From assembly GCF_036785885.1 (NCBI RefSeq), contig NC_092317.1, forward strand, positions 3,846,501 to 3,910,500: a DNA stretch of 64,000 nt, read 5' to 3'. Position 1 is the first letter of the stretch, and each line of letters opens with the position of its first letter. Shown here one piece after another: positions 1 through 10,994 of the stretch. The notes under the pieces are model-generated. The model saw only the letters and a program-made list of their open reading frames with translations. It did not search any database and had not been told where the DNA came from. Source of the DNA: Coffea arabica. Its lineage: Eukaryota > Streptophyta > Magnoliopsida > Gentianales > Rubiaceae. A program made the position numbers and the translations under genes.

Positions 1-2983
1 TCAAAGTGTATGAATTTGCACCAAAAATTAAAAGAATTGCATCAACAGATTTCAACCGGAGAAATCCACAACTTGTGAGACCCGTTTCCCTAAGCTATGT
101 ACCTCTCACAATAATGTTATATACCTTTCACTATCCAAGGTGCCCAAGCCTATATGCTTCAAGCCCTGTACCCAAGCAAAGATAAATCGAGGAAGCACAA
201 AGGAGAGGAAGGAAATCCAACCACCACAAAAGCCTTATTAATTCTGGTGATCTCTTACCCTCTTCTTGGTGGAATGGTCCTACATTTTCCGCCACCAACA
301 CCACCAGCAACAGCAGCCACGTTTGTTTTTGCCTGCCAGCAACCGGCTAAGCACGAGAAAGATATACTGCGATCCGTGACCTGTTTAATTAGGATAAGCC
401 TTTCTTATTAAGAACAAGTGCAGCAAAGTGACAAGAACAACTTTCCACACGTCCAAATTCTGCTTTTGGTTACAAGCACAGTGCGGTGGAGGTGAGACTA
501 GTGCTTGCTGCAATTAATGTCAACATCAAACGAAGATGAGGATCACTTATTAATGGTGCCCCAGCCCCTAACTATAAATGTCACAAACTTAAATTATTAA
601 TTGCATGGCTCAATCATGCATGCTTCAAAAACCAAAAACTAACCACGATAGCTAGACAAATGGGAACCTGTTCAAATTTATAAAATAGTAAATTTGATAC
701 AAATTGACAGTGTGTATATTATTATTATCATTAAATTCATGATATATGTGTAAAAATTAAATTTTAAATTTAAATTTTACATAATTATCACTTATCAAAT
801 GCTAACAGTTTATACACAGTTAGCTAGCGTAGAAAAGATTAATCCATATATGAAACAAAAAAGAAAAAACACTCTATCTAAGTCTAGGGCTTACATGGGG
901 GGATTAACTTGCTAATTGTGAAGGGTTTTAATTTTCAAGAAATGAGTTGCATCATAAGAACATCATTCTCAATACCAATTTTAAGTTTTAACCGTAAAAA
1001 GCACTTCAGCATTGATACTATACTACTTGATATGGGGGTTAAAAGCACTAGCAGTCAAATTCACACGCATGCAATCATGAAGAGGAGCACTACTAATATG
1101 TTCCTTTTCAGTCATATTATCTCCCACAATTCAATTCAAATATTTGGAGAGGAACACAATTACAAACTTTTTTTAGATTCTGTTTTATTAAATTAAAAAA
1201 AAAAAGATTGTTACTTATATAACCCCCTCCCCCCAAAACCCAAAAAAGAAAAAGAAAAAGACGTGGTACTTTTTATCATGATTTTTGCTCATAGCTACGG
1301 ACCAATATTACACTTTTTTGTTGAGATTTGAGAATTAGAAATTAGGAGGAATAGAATAGGTAACATACAATTATTATGCAAAATGCAACTCTGTATTTTA
1401 GGCAACATTTTTTTTTTTTTTTTGAAAGGATAATGGCAACAATAAATATGATTTCGTAAGGGAAATGTTACTGGCACTCTTTTTAACTTTTTGACCATAT
1501 GATTTAGACCCTATTTTGCATTGAATTTACATCATAAATTTGTAATCAAAATGAAATGTATAGACCATTTTGTTCTTTTTCTATGCGAGTGGGGGAAAAA
1601 ATGCCTCAAGAGAAGACAATTGAGTTATTGAGGGAGTACCACCAACATAAAAAGGTAAATTTAAGCAAATATTAATATGCATTTGGGATGGTGAGCTAAT
1701 GGAAAGTGGAAAACTCTGTGGTAGCATTAATTAATTGCGTAAAGACCCAAACGCTGCCGATCCGATCCACATTGCAATTGCAAAAGGCCAACATCTTTGC
1801 CTAAGCTTGCGGATTAGCACACGACTTTTTGTTGCCAAATAAAAGTGAAGAATTTATTAGTAAAACGAGTGCATAATCTGTTGTCGTTCAATTCACAAGT
1901 ACCTCAAAAGTCAAAAAAAATGATGAAACAAAGCATATCCTTTTCTTTCTTTCTTTCTTTGATTTTTTTTTTTCCTTTCCTTTTTGAAGCATGCCTAAAT
2001 GTAGCTTTAGCTGAAAAATGTAGAAGGCTTTTCTTTAAAAAAAAAAAAAATCTCAGCCACAAAGCCTCTTGTCGTGTTAGGTCGAGTCAGAACTGAAGCT
2101 ATTTAAGGTCTGGATTCAATTGATAAGAATAGAGCAGCAGTTTTATGCTCTATGATTTACTTGTAAAAACTCAGCATAGTGGGACCAAAATTTCAAGGTT
2201 CCTGATACCTCAAGACAGTCTTGAGTCTTGACTCTCAGTCCGCGGTTCTACGCCCGGAGGAAGGGGGAATTTGGCCAAAACATAAGCATTGGCAGTGCCA
2301 GTACCGTGTTTGGACTTTGGAAACCAAACAAGTTATATGAAAGAAAAATATTTTGAAATTCTCTTAACAAGTTTTATTATTATCATTTTTATTTTTTCAA
2401 GGGAAATTACCTTTGTATGATACGAGTACTTTATGACACAAAAAAGGCTACCGTAGATTAAAAAAAAAGTTTTTTTTCTCTCTAAATAATCCCAATTCAA
2501 AAACACTGCACCTAAGAAAAGAAAACAAAAAAAATGCAAAAATACATGCAGTTTTTCCCTCCAATTTTCTTCCCCAGTCCATCACCTGCAGAAACCTTCT
2601 CTTTGGTCAAAAACCCAAAAGCCGATTGGGTCCCCCACCCCACAATTCCCTCTGCTTTCATTAATCTCCTCCTTGGCCTCCTAACTTACACTAAAACGAC
2701 TAAACAACCCCAGAAATACGTACGACTTTATTGTAGTGTGAAATGTCTCGTCTCGTTACAAAACTCATACTAGTCTGATTCTTTTACAGAGTCCATGCAT
2801 CATAATCTAATCAATACTACTTGATTACCCAACTGTAAAGGCAACCCGTAACATAAACAAATACTCCCTTCTTCCCCGGACAACTCCCCCCCTGCCCTGC
2901 CCTGCTGCCATTCCCCACCCCAGACCCCGAACAATACGTCCTCAAAGACCCCATGAACTAGAAGAGTGAAGCTGAGTCGAAAA
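1..2983. other. intergenic, upstream of the kinase gene
   Basis: No gene is supported here. The stretch is AT-rich with homopolymer runs and short open frames that lack family resemblance or coding bias. A MITE-like repeat lies at 680-845. The final few hundred bases, with pyrimidine-rich and CCCC-rich tracts around 2570-2960, are the likely promoter and 5'UTR of the kinase gene that follows. Confidence 0.5.
680..845. mobile_element. MITE-like repeat, copy 1 of 3 (GACAGTGTATACAC family)
   Basis: The AT-rich sequence is bounded by TTGACAGTGTGTATA on the left and TATACACAGTTAGC on the right. It shares the inner string TTTTAAATTTAAATTTT and a CATAATTnTCA motif with copies near 11453-11605 and 21345-21420. 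There is no coding capacity. Termini and superfamily are uncertain. Confidence 0.55.
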
Positions 2984-5164
2984 ATGCCTTCAAGACAGCC
3001 ATTTTCAGCAACCTCAAGGCCTAAAGCAAGCGTAGTCTTTCTAACAGTAACCATCTGTTCTTCTCTGATTATCCTCTTTGCAGTTGTTTATTTTCTTTAT
3101 TATTTATGGTACTCGTTAGTCCACCGTTCAAGAACAAGCCCATTTGATTCCACCACCCCCCTTGTCAAGCTTCAAAGATTCACCTTCAAAGAGCTTAAGT
3201 CAGCCACCAATGGGTTCAGTGAATCCAATTCCATTGGTAAAGGAGGGTCTGGCACAGTCTACAGGGGAATTCTCAAAGATGGAAAGTTGGTTGCTGTCAA
3301 ACTTCTTGATTCGGCTTCTTTGCAGAGTGAAAGGGAGTTCCAGAATGAGCTGCAGGTTCTTGGTGGGTTGAGATCATCTTTTATTGTCAATCTTTTGGGA
3401 TATTGCGTAGAGAAGAGTAGGAGGCTTGTGGTTTATGAATACATGCCTAATCGTAGCTTACAAGAGAGCTTGTTTTCTGAGTCTAATTTGAGTTTGAATT
3501 GGGGTAGAAGGTTTGATATCATTCTTGATATTGCTAAAGCATTGTCCTTTCTGCATCTTGAATGTGATCCACCTGTGATTCATGGGGATGTGAAGCCTAG
3601 TAACGTGCTGCTTGACTCAGAGTACAGGGCTAAACTTTCAGATTTCGGCTTGTCCAGATTGAAGCTTGAGGCTGAATTCGGGGTTGATATGTTTAGTCAG
3701 GAGCTGGGGAAGAGTCAGGAGTTGTGGAAAAGTCAGGAACTTTCTGGGAATTTAGGTACTGGGGGCGGAGGAACCGGAACCGGAACCGGAACCGGAACTG
3801 GGACTCCTGTAATTGGGACTCCAGTAGATAGTCATGATGAGGTTGATTTTGCTTTGGCTTTGCAAGCTTCCTCTTCCACGAAAAATACTACAGCATTCCA
3901 CAGTTTGAAAAGTTTAAGCTGGGGTTCTTTGAACTTTAATGGTAATTTTTTCATTGATGACGATACTAAGAGTCGCAATGCTAAGGGGAAGGAGGTTTCA
4001 GTTGTTGAAAATGGTGGTGGAGAAGATTCGAACAAGTTTCTGAATCCTGATAATGAGCTCAGTGGTGTTGAACTTGGTAAAGAGTTGAATCTGAATGCCG
4101 CTTTGGTTGGGGATGAACATGGTACCAGGACCAAACAATGGGGGAAAGATTGGTGGTGGAGACAGGATGGAAGTGGTGAATTATGTAGTAAAGATTATGT
4201 GATGGAGTGGATTGGAAGCCAGATCTGTCCATCCCCAACGCCAGATTGGGATGATGAAAAGAAGTCCTCTCCTCAAGACAATGACTTGGTGGATAATTCA
4301 ATGCAGCTAAATAAGGTGGAAGATAAATTTGAAAACCAATTACAAGAATCCAGATTGGATTGTCCTAATAATGGGGTTGAGAGGGAGGGTTCTAATCGGT
4401 GGAGGAGAACGCGTAATAAGAAGCACAGGAAGATGCAAGAATGGTGGAAAGAAGAGCATCTTGATGAACTTAGCAGAAAGAATACTAAGGTAAATGAACT
4501 GGACGTTAGGATGAAGAAGCGCTTTAAAATGCCACATTTCAGTCTGGGTAAACGTTTTTGCTTAAAGAGGAGAAGTGTAAGGCGACAGAGCCAAGATTTA
4601 GACAATCAGGATGGGGAATTTAGCTTTAGAAAGGGTTGGAAGAAGAAGAATGCACGTTCTGTAAACAGCGATATGTGGAGCGGAGATCTCTTTAGTGGAC
4701 AATTGAGCAGCACAACTAGCATGAGAGGCACTCTTTGCTATGTGGCACCTGAATATGGTGGTTGTGGATATCTAATGGAGAAGGCTGATATTTACAGCTT
4801 GGGCGTTCTGATCCTTGTGATTGTCTCTGGTAGAAGGCCATTACATGTGCTATCTTCACCTATGAAGCTTGAAAAGGCAAACCTGATAAGCTGGTGTAGG
4901 CATTTAGCTCATGCTGGAAATGTATTAGAAATAATAGATGAGAAACTAAAGGATGATTACAGCAAGGAACAAGCAAGCTTGTGTATTCACTTGGCACTTG
5001 CTTGCTTGCAAAAAGTTCCTGAGCTACGGCCAGATGTTGGGGACATTCTTAAGATCTTGAAAGGGGAAATGGAACTCCCACCACTCCCATTCGAGTTTTC
5101 TCCCTCTCCACCGTCAAAATTATTCAGCAGGTCAAGAAGGAGACAGAAGAGCAATCCTGAATAG
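2984..5164 (+). CDS. receptor-like protein kinase with a long activation-segment insert (At1g80870/At2g45590 type)
   Basis: An intronless 726-aa predicted membrane-anchored Ser/Thr kinase. The frame opens 18 bases earlier at a GTG, but the first ATG (2984, context AAAATGC) is the better start. A single membrane segment spans about residues 16-43, with a very short N-terminal part and no ectodomain. Kinase landmarks are the glycine loop GKGGSGTVYRG (85-95), VAVK lysine 106, HGDVKPSN (200-207) and DFG (220-222). HGD replaces HRD, so this is a non-RD kinase. About 350 residues then separate DFG from GTLCYVAPE (around 582-590). This insert holds three SQEL repeats, a Gly-Thr run, acidic stretches and a strongly basic region. 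The insert is, as I recall, typical of the family of At1g80870, At2g45590, At4g25390 and At5g51770. Substrate and pathway are unknown. Confidence 0.93.
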   Translation: MPSRQPFSATSRPKASVVFLTVTICSSLIILFAVVYFLYYLWYSLVHRSRTSPFDSTTPLVKLQRFTFKELKSATNGFSESNSIGKGGSGTVYRGILKDGKLVAVKLLDSASLQSEREFQNELQVLGGLRSSFIVNLLGYCVEKSRRLVVYEYMPNRSLQESLFSESNLSLNWGRRFDIILDIAKALSFLHLECDPPVIHGDVKPSNVLLDSEYRAKLSDFGLSRLKLEAEFGVDMFSQELGKSQELWKSQELSGNLGTGGGGTGTGTGTGTGTPVIGTPVDSHDEVDFALALQASSSTKNTTAFHSLKSLSWGSLNFNGNFFIDDDTKSRNAKGKEVSVVENGGGEDSNKFLNPDNELSGVELGKELNLNAALVGDEHGTRTKQWGKDWWWRQDGSGELCSKDYVMEWIGSQICPSPTPDWDDEKKSSPQDNDLVDNSMQLNKVEDKFENQLQESRLDCPNNGVEREGSNRWRRTRNKKHRKMQEWWKEEHLDELSRKNTKVNELDVRMKKRFKMPHFSLGKRFCLKRRSVRRQSQDLDNQDGEFSFRKGWKKKNARSVNSDMWSGDLFSGQLSSTTSMRGTLCYVAPEYGGCGYLMEKADIYSLGVLILVIVSGRRPLHVLSSPMKLEKANLISWCRHLAHAGNVLEIIDEKLKDDYSKEQASLCIHLALACLQKVPELRPDVGDILKILKGEMELPPLPFEFSPSPPSKLFSRSRRRQKSNPE
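3769..3800 (+). repeat. in-frame hexanucleotide repeat (GGAACC)n
   Basis: About five units of GGAACC lie inside the kinase frame. They encode the Gly-Thr run in the activation-segment insert (residues about 264-274). The six-base period keeps the frame, so length changes would be tolerated. Confidence 0.85.
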
Positions 5165-6281
5165 GTTTTTAGTTTGTTAACATAAAGGAGAGGAAGGTTC
5201 TGATGATCATGTTCTTCCAGAAAGGCTAGTTTATTTTGATGCAAGATTGTAGATGCTGATTGCCAAGTTTTATTCTATTGTATGTAAATAGATGAACGAA
5301 AGCTTTTCTGAATTGAATTCACTTGCAGCGGCCCTTGATGCTGCTGCTCTTTTTTTGTCCTTAGATTCATGTTTTACTAAACAATAATATCAAATCGCAC
5401 TGTTGACATCTGAACCAAACAATGCAGCACTGAGCTTGTATACCTCATACTTCAAAGACGAACATTTGTTATGATTGTCAACCCATCTCGTCCCTTCTCC
5501 CTTTTTTTCACGCCATGGTCCGTTGGCATGAAAAGTGAAAGAACAAAGGGTGGGGACTGGAGAGTAAAACAAATAATGCCTAACTTCTCCTTGTGGAAAT
5601 CGACTTGGCCTGCTTTTACTGGAGAAGGGGATGGAGTAGGTGAAGCACCAGCAGAGAATTGAAATCAAAAAGTTTTTAACTAAGAGGAAAAAAGTATGCA
5701 TTAGAGCGTTAAACTGCTGCCAGTATCAGTAGGTATTAGCAGTTTTGGCTCCTCCCTCTCCTCTTCCTTGGACCATCCTTCCTTGTTCATTTGGTGAGCA
5801 AGAATTTCCACTTTCCTCGCTTCTTCTGATGATGGGAGAAAATATACAAAATTTCTACAAACTTTCCATTAACTTTTTCCCCCTCTGTATATTCGAATCC
5901 AAGGACCCTATTTTTAGCAGCTGGTGTTCATACTTCATAGGATACTATTACTACTAGTGTCATGGCACTACCCACTTTGCGCTGCTATACTTGACTGCAG
6001 TTGGTCCACTTCATGAATGCCATCACACGCTCTGGCAGTTTTTGTTGTTTACTGTGTAACTTCCTAAAGCCCTAACAGACGCTATATGCCAATGGAAAGC
6101 AGATTGCTTCAATATTAGCCTTAGGAGGAAAGGGAATAAGTTTTCCTGAACTTCAAAAGAGTGGTCAAATTCAATACCACACGAGTCACCATCACGGTCT
6201 GCACCAACCACCAGTACCTTTAAACACACACAACACAACCAACAATTGAAATATATATATATATATATATATATATGCTCG
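5165..6281. other. kinase 3'UTR and intergenic sequence
   Basis: The first 150-200 bases are T-rich with AATAAT-like signals (about 5385) and look like the kinase 3' end. The rest has only short, unconvincing open frames and ends in an AT microsatellite. Confidence 0.5.
6250..6276. repeat. (AT)n microsatellite
   Basis: An uninterrupted run of about 13 AT units lies just left of the hAT-like element. Confidence 0.9.
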
Positions 6282-6289
6282 TAGCTGCA

Positions 6290-7215
6290 TGTTGGCATGG
6301 CACGTTCCAGAACCGCCAGTTCTGATTCTTCAAAGAGGTAGAACCAGAACCGCACCATATAAGATGGTTCTGGTTCTGGTTTCAAAACCGCCGATTCTGG
6401 TTCTTCAAAGAGGTAGAACCAAAACCGCATAGTTTTGATTTTGGTTCCTTATGGTTCTGGTTCTGGTTTCCGGTTCCGTATGGTTATATACAATTTCATT
6501 TAATTCCTTATCCTTACCAATTTTAATACGAATATAACAATACATTTAAAATTTCAAATAAAATGTAAAAAAATAAATACAAAATAAAAATCATATTTTA
6601 ATTTTATTATTATTCTACAAAGTAAGATGTAATAAATAGATAACATAAATTTTATGAAAAGTACATTACATTGTCAAATTAAAAAATACATTACACTATC
6701 AAATGGTTGTCATGTGTTGACTTTCTTGAGTTGGACAATCATCAATGTTGAAGATTCCATTTGAAGAAATATTGCAAAAAATATTTTTTTGCTTGCTTGA
6801 TTTTGAAGATGAGCTACTACCATCAAAACTTGTCATTTCATAGCAAATAAGCAAAAAAAAAATTGTAAGTAATAATTTAATACTTACAAATTATAATGAT
6901 AGATATTAGATGAATAGAAAGAATTAAATAATTAATAAAATATATAGAAAGTCCATAAAATTTAAACTTTCTTAAAATTTATTAAACACAACTAATTTTT
7001 TTTGAATTATCTCACTACTTATATTAATTATTTTTAACGGTTCTGGAATAAGCGGTTCTGGTTCTGGTTCTATTTTTCAGAGAACCAGAACCGGAACCTT
7101 TATCCAAGGTTCTACCACGGTTCTGATTCCATGGTTTTGGTTCCGGTTCTGATCCGGTTCCAAACGGTCGGGTTCCGATCCGGTTCTTAGTTCCAAATGG
7201 AACCATGGCCATGCC
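6290..7215. mobile_element. non-autonomous hAT-like element with GGTTCT-rich inverted ends
   Basis: TAGCTGCATG occurs immediately outside both ends (6282-6291 and 7216-7225), giving an 8-10 bp target duplication. The terminal inverted sequences are GGCATGGCACGTTCC on the left and GGAACCATGGCCATGCC on the right. About 190 bases inside each end consist of variants of GGTTCTGGTTCC or its complement, so the ends can fold back over a long distance. The centre (about 6480-7020) is AT-rich and non-coding. An 8-bp duplication and a purine/pyrimidine-biased subterminal repeat fit hAT, but no transposase is present to prove it. Confidence 0.75.
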
Positions 7216-7225
7216 TAGCTGCATG

Positions 7226-8639
7226 GCAAAAATGTCACGAGTCCGTTTACATAGAAAATTACTATATTTCTTTCAACTTGTTTTTTGAATAGAATAATAC
7301 CGTTGTTATTTATGTGATGTGATATACATGAAATAAGAAAATTATTGAAAAGATAAAAATACAATTAATAAACTTGTATATAACGCAAGTAAAAAAAAAA
7401 AAAAAGAAAATTGCTAATAAGGATCAATCCCGACAACCTCACTCACCTTAGAGATGGAAATCTACTTTGAGAGTTGATTTCTGTCTATTTTTTTTAGGAT
7501 AAGGAAGTATGCGATTCTCTCTCTCTTTTTTTTTTTGGGTTAAATCATTGTGCTACAATATTATTTGTCCACTAGAGGCATGTATAAGTATAAACAATTC
7601 ATGGCTAGTTTGGGAGATAAGATTTGAGCAGAAAAGAAAAAAGGGAAGAGAAAGATAGATGTTTCCAATGTTTGAGAGATTTAGTGAAATAGAAAGAAAA
7701 GAAAGCAACTGATTTGGAAGAAAAAAAAAATTTCCATACGAAAGAAAGCAAAGGAAAGCCGCGGAGAGCTTGCAAAAAATTTTGAAATTGCTCATTCTAT
7801 CCTTGAAAAGTTATTGAATAAAATTTTTATTGACCAATATGTCCAAAATCATTTCCTTTCTTTCATAAACTCTCAAACAACATTAAAATCTCTTCTCTTC
7901 TTTTCTTATCATTTCTTTTCTCTCATAACTTAACCATTCTCTTCTTTTCTTTTCTATCCTCAACTCCCAAACTATCTATAAGAGTTGAGTGGAAGAACTT
8001 CAAGAAGCAATATATAATCATGCCAACGTAGATTCGTTGAATGCAAATTGATTTCCCACTATAATAGATTTTTTTTTTTGGGCTTTGAGATTGAAGTGCA
8101 TTGACATTTTGAATGACTTCATTCTGACTATCTTAATAATTCTGTAAAAAATTATGCAAAGAAAAATCCAGTAATTAATTGCGGAAAATCTCTTCAACAA
8201 CTCTTTGTGTGATACGAATATTTTTCTTTCCAAGATATCATTGATCTCTTTTATCCAATGCCTTTGAAAATTCGAACCAGCACTTCTCGCAGCTATGGAA
8301 TGTTATGCCATGTGTCATTTGACCCAAAAACTAAATTTTTTTTTTGCCCTCTTCCTTTCAAGTAAAGAATGTTGGAGTATAAACTTCGTAAAACAATTCC
8401 ATTCTAGATTCTGAAACAATCCCTTTTGTTTTTTCTTTGTCAAGACAATATAATCTTCTGGATTAGACAACAAATTTGGGGATCAATCAACAAGACATCA
8501 CTTAGATGATCAGTTGGCAGCAACAAGCCAACAAGTATATTAAGTTTTGTCCTGTTCGTATCATCGATATTTCATTAGGCTCTTATCCTTTAGCCTTTTT
8601 TTTCCCCCTCTTTGGGCCATTATTGTCATTTCGTTTCTC
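7226..8639. other. intergenic, A/T-rich
   Basis: No gene is supported. A MITE-like element lies at 7606-7974; otherwise there are poly-A and poly-T tracts and short open frames without family signals. Confidence 0.5.
7606..7974. mobile_element. MITE-like element with TAGTTTGGGAG ends
   Basis: An exact 11-bp terminal inverted repeat, TAGTTTGGGAG on the left and CTCCCAAACTA on the right, brackets about 370 bases that are purine-rich in the left half and pyrimidine-rich in the right half, a fold-back layout. No target duplication was resolved. Confidence 0.5.
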
Positions 8640-8876
8640 TCCATATGATATGATGCCACCACCAAAGTTGCTGGGGTGGGAGGTCAGGAATCAAATATTA
8701 CCTCTCATTATTGGTCACAAAAATGTGGCAAGCCATTTTAAGTGGCTTCCAAACGAGTGCACAGTGCACTCGTTTGGACTGGTAGGTGGTTTCATCTCCT
8801 CCAATTTTTTCTTGATCTCTTCAAGTCTCTTCTTCAAAATATAGAATAAATGTAGGTCTTAAAAAAAAAAAAAAAA
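8640..8876 (+). mobile_element. tRNA-derived SINE, diverged copy
   Basis: The segment from GCCACCACCAAAG through GGGGTGGGAGG to GTGGCAAGCC matches, with divergence, the intact SINE at 56743-56994. The B-box region is decayed. It contains a hairpin with perfect 14-bp arms (CCAAACGAGTGCAC, one-base loop, at about 8749-8778) at the place where the other copy has a different hairpin, and it ends in a 16-base poly-A run. The exact 5' end is uncertain. Confidence 0.65.
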
Positions 8877-10323
8877 GATACGGTACCTCAAAACATGCGT
8901 CATAATAAAGAAGTAATACTACAAAATTAGAACAAAGCGTCCCGTCGAGGCCCATCAGTCAAGTAGGAATGTAGGATGTTGGGCTTTGTTCGTCAGTACT
9001 GTAAATGGATTCACCCCATCCTTTTAGTGTACAGAATCTGTACAATTTAGTTGAATTGTCTTATCAATTCAGTTACTATAAGACCAGGTAATTAACACAC
9101 TCATCCCTCACTGTATAAAAATGTTTAGAGATTTCGTCAAGTGGCTTGCCTAATCAAATAATATGAAATTAACTGCTTTTAATTGCTGCATTGAGGTTTC
9201 AGTCAAGGGCTAGTAATGGCGAAGAATGTCAAAACTCAAAATTTAAACTCTCGGGTGTGTGGCTTTAACGAAAGAATGAAAATAAATTTTTGAATTTACT
9301 TATTCATAATTGCGTCGAAGTTCTAAGCTTTAAATTTAATGAATAGTAATTTTCGCTTGATATTGATCAAACTTGAATAGGTCGGATAGATCTTCACCTT
9401 CTGCTTTTAACAATTTGAAAGCAGAAGGTGAAGATCTATCCGATTTGGGGTAGAAGAGAGTTCTTAGAGTTTTTTCCCCTATCAGATTCAATGTGTGAAT
9501 TCTGGTAATTGAAGGTGAAAAGGATATGAAGAAGGTAGAGAGAGTATTTAAAAAAAAAAAAAAAAAACTACAATGGGTTAGGGGAACTGGTAATAGGGCA
9601 GCCCACGCATTAGCCCAGCTAGCTAAGTTCTTTGATTTCCCAAATTTCTGGTCATCCACTCCTCTTTGTATATGAACAATTATGTTGGCTGATTTGATTC
9701 ATGAATGAAAAGCTTGTCTAGTTTTTCTCTCTCTATTTAAGTGGAAAAAAAAAGAAGAATAATTAGACAATTGGGTTCACCAGAGGTTTTTGGGCTTTTG
9801 AATGAGAAAGGCATCTCCTTCAGCCCGTTCATTGTAAAACTCAAGTGTCATCGGTATACAATATATAAAATCAGAGGCGGCAATGCAAACCTAATCACAT
9901 TTTTCTAGTATAACTATTCATAACCACCTTAACTGCTGTAATTACCAAATTACTGTACCTTATAAATCGAAGTTCTTTCATTAATTTGTCTAAAATTGTA
10001 TTTATGTGAAAAACAAAATTCATTTTAATTGTTTTTAAATTGCATATATATTAGGCGTGCCCTTATTCGGACGAAAAAATTATGGAAGAAGACAATTCAA
10101 CAAAAACTTTACGACAACATGAACAAGATGAATATGAATTAAAGACTCACCAATCTCCCACTAAATCAGGCTAAAAAATAATTTCTCCAAATTCAACACT
10201 TGGATCCCACACACAAACACAAATCAAAGGCAATGGATTTTTTTCGCACACCCACAAAAGCAAATTTTTTTTTTTAAAAAAAAAAGGGAATGCAGCCTAA
10301 CTAGAAGAAGTCTAGATCCACAA
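8877..10323. other. intergenic
   Basis: No gene is supported on either strand. The main structure is the perfect hairpin at 9382-9443. The right end is the likely 3' flank of the phytocyanin gene, which reads leftwards. Confidence 0.5.
9382..9443. repeat. perfect hairpin, 26-bp arms and 10-base loop
   Basis: The left arm runs from TCGGATAGATCTTC to TCTGCTTT (9382-9407). The loop is TAACAATTTG. The right arm (9418-9443) is its exact reverse complement. There is no similarity to the flanking MITEs or SINEs. It could be a recent inverted duplication, a fold-back element or a small-RNA precursor. Confidence 0.9.
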
Positions 10324-10994
10324 TCAAAGCCCAATCCATATAAACGGAAAAAGACCCATCAAGACCAGCATGGAGTAAATCCCACGCGCCGCTGCAGGTG
10401 CAGCTGACTTAGTGGACGCATGAGTGGCCGCAATGGCAGGCTTGGGCGGAGAAGGAAGAGGGTGGACGATGACAGAAACCTTCATCCCGTTGAAGCAGCC
10501 ACCAGTCCCGCAGATGAAGTAGTACCTTTTAGCCTTGTTAAGGGGGATAAAGTCTTTTCCGCTGCTCCAGTTCCCCACTGCCCCTTCTATCGTACAGTTA
10601 TCGTAACCTGTCTCGTTCACTTCAAAAACGTTGTACTGTGTCTTCTGATACCTAAATGCTGTCACATATATATATATATATATATAACCAAAATTAATCC
10701 AAAAGAAAACATAACATTATTGTTGTTTACAAATACAAAGTGGATGGATCGTATGACAAAGAATGTACTAGTACTACTAGTACGTGGTGGAAAGTAGTAT
10801 ATGTACGTACAAATGAGGTCTCCAACGTAGAAAGTTTGGTTGTTGGACCAGAGGGTGTAGTTGATGCCAGAATTCCAGCCTTTGTTGGCACCCACAATGT
10901 GGTCGGTGGCGGAGACTCTGGTGGTCAGGAGGAGGAGGAGGAGGGTGGTAGTGGTGATAAGGTGGAGCAGGGTTGAAGCTGCTGAGTTGGACAT
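10324..10994 (-). CDS. phytocyanin-domain protein, lamin-like/early-nodulin-like (non-copper type)
   Basis: The two exons are 10994-10811 and 10658-10324. They are separated by a 152-base intron (donor GTACGT, acceptor ACAG) that holds a TA microsatellite. The product is 172 aa. It has a hydrophobic signal peptide (to about residue 29, ending VSA), then a plastocyanin-like domain (DHIVGANKGW, NYTLW, TFYVGD, then the exon-2 part with NWSSGKDF and YYFICGTGGCFNGMK). It ends in a short Pro/Ala/Ser-rich stretch and a hydrophobic C-terminus consistent with a GPI signal. The positions normally held by the copper-ligand histidines are Asn (QYNVFEV) and Gly (GTGGC), so type-I copper binding is unlikely. 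This is usual in the lamin-like branch (At5g15350 relatives). The two cysteines able to form the domain disulfide remain. It probably sits on the outer face of the plasma membrane; its role is unknown. Confidence 0.9.

Noticed and set aside
154-411. Frame of 85 codons near the left edge
   Set aside because: Starts with ATG but shows no recognisable signal, domain or splice structure and contains low-complexity Pro/Thr/Ala runs.
2966-2983. Extended kinase N-terminus starting upstream of the ATG
   Set aside because: The extra codons begin at GTG. Plant nuclear genes start at ATG, and the ATG at 2984 has a good context.
3832-4605. Open minus-strand frames of 80-110 codons across the kinase insert
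   Set aside because: They lie antisense to a well-supported exon of biased composition and have no domain resemblance; they are shadows of the kinase frame.
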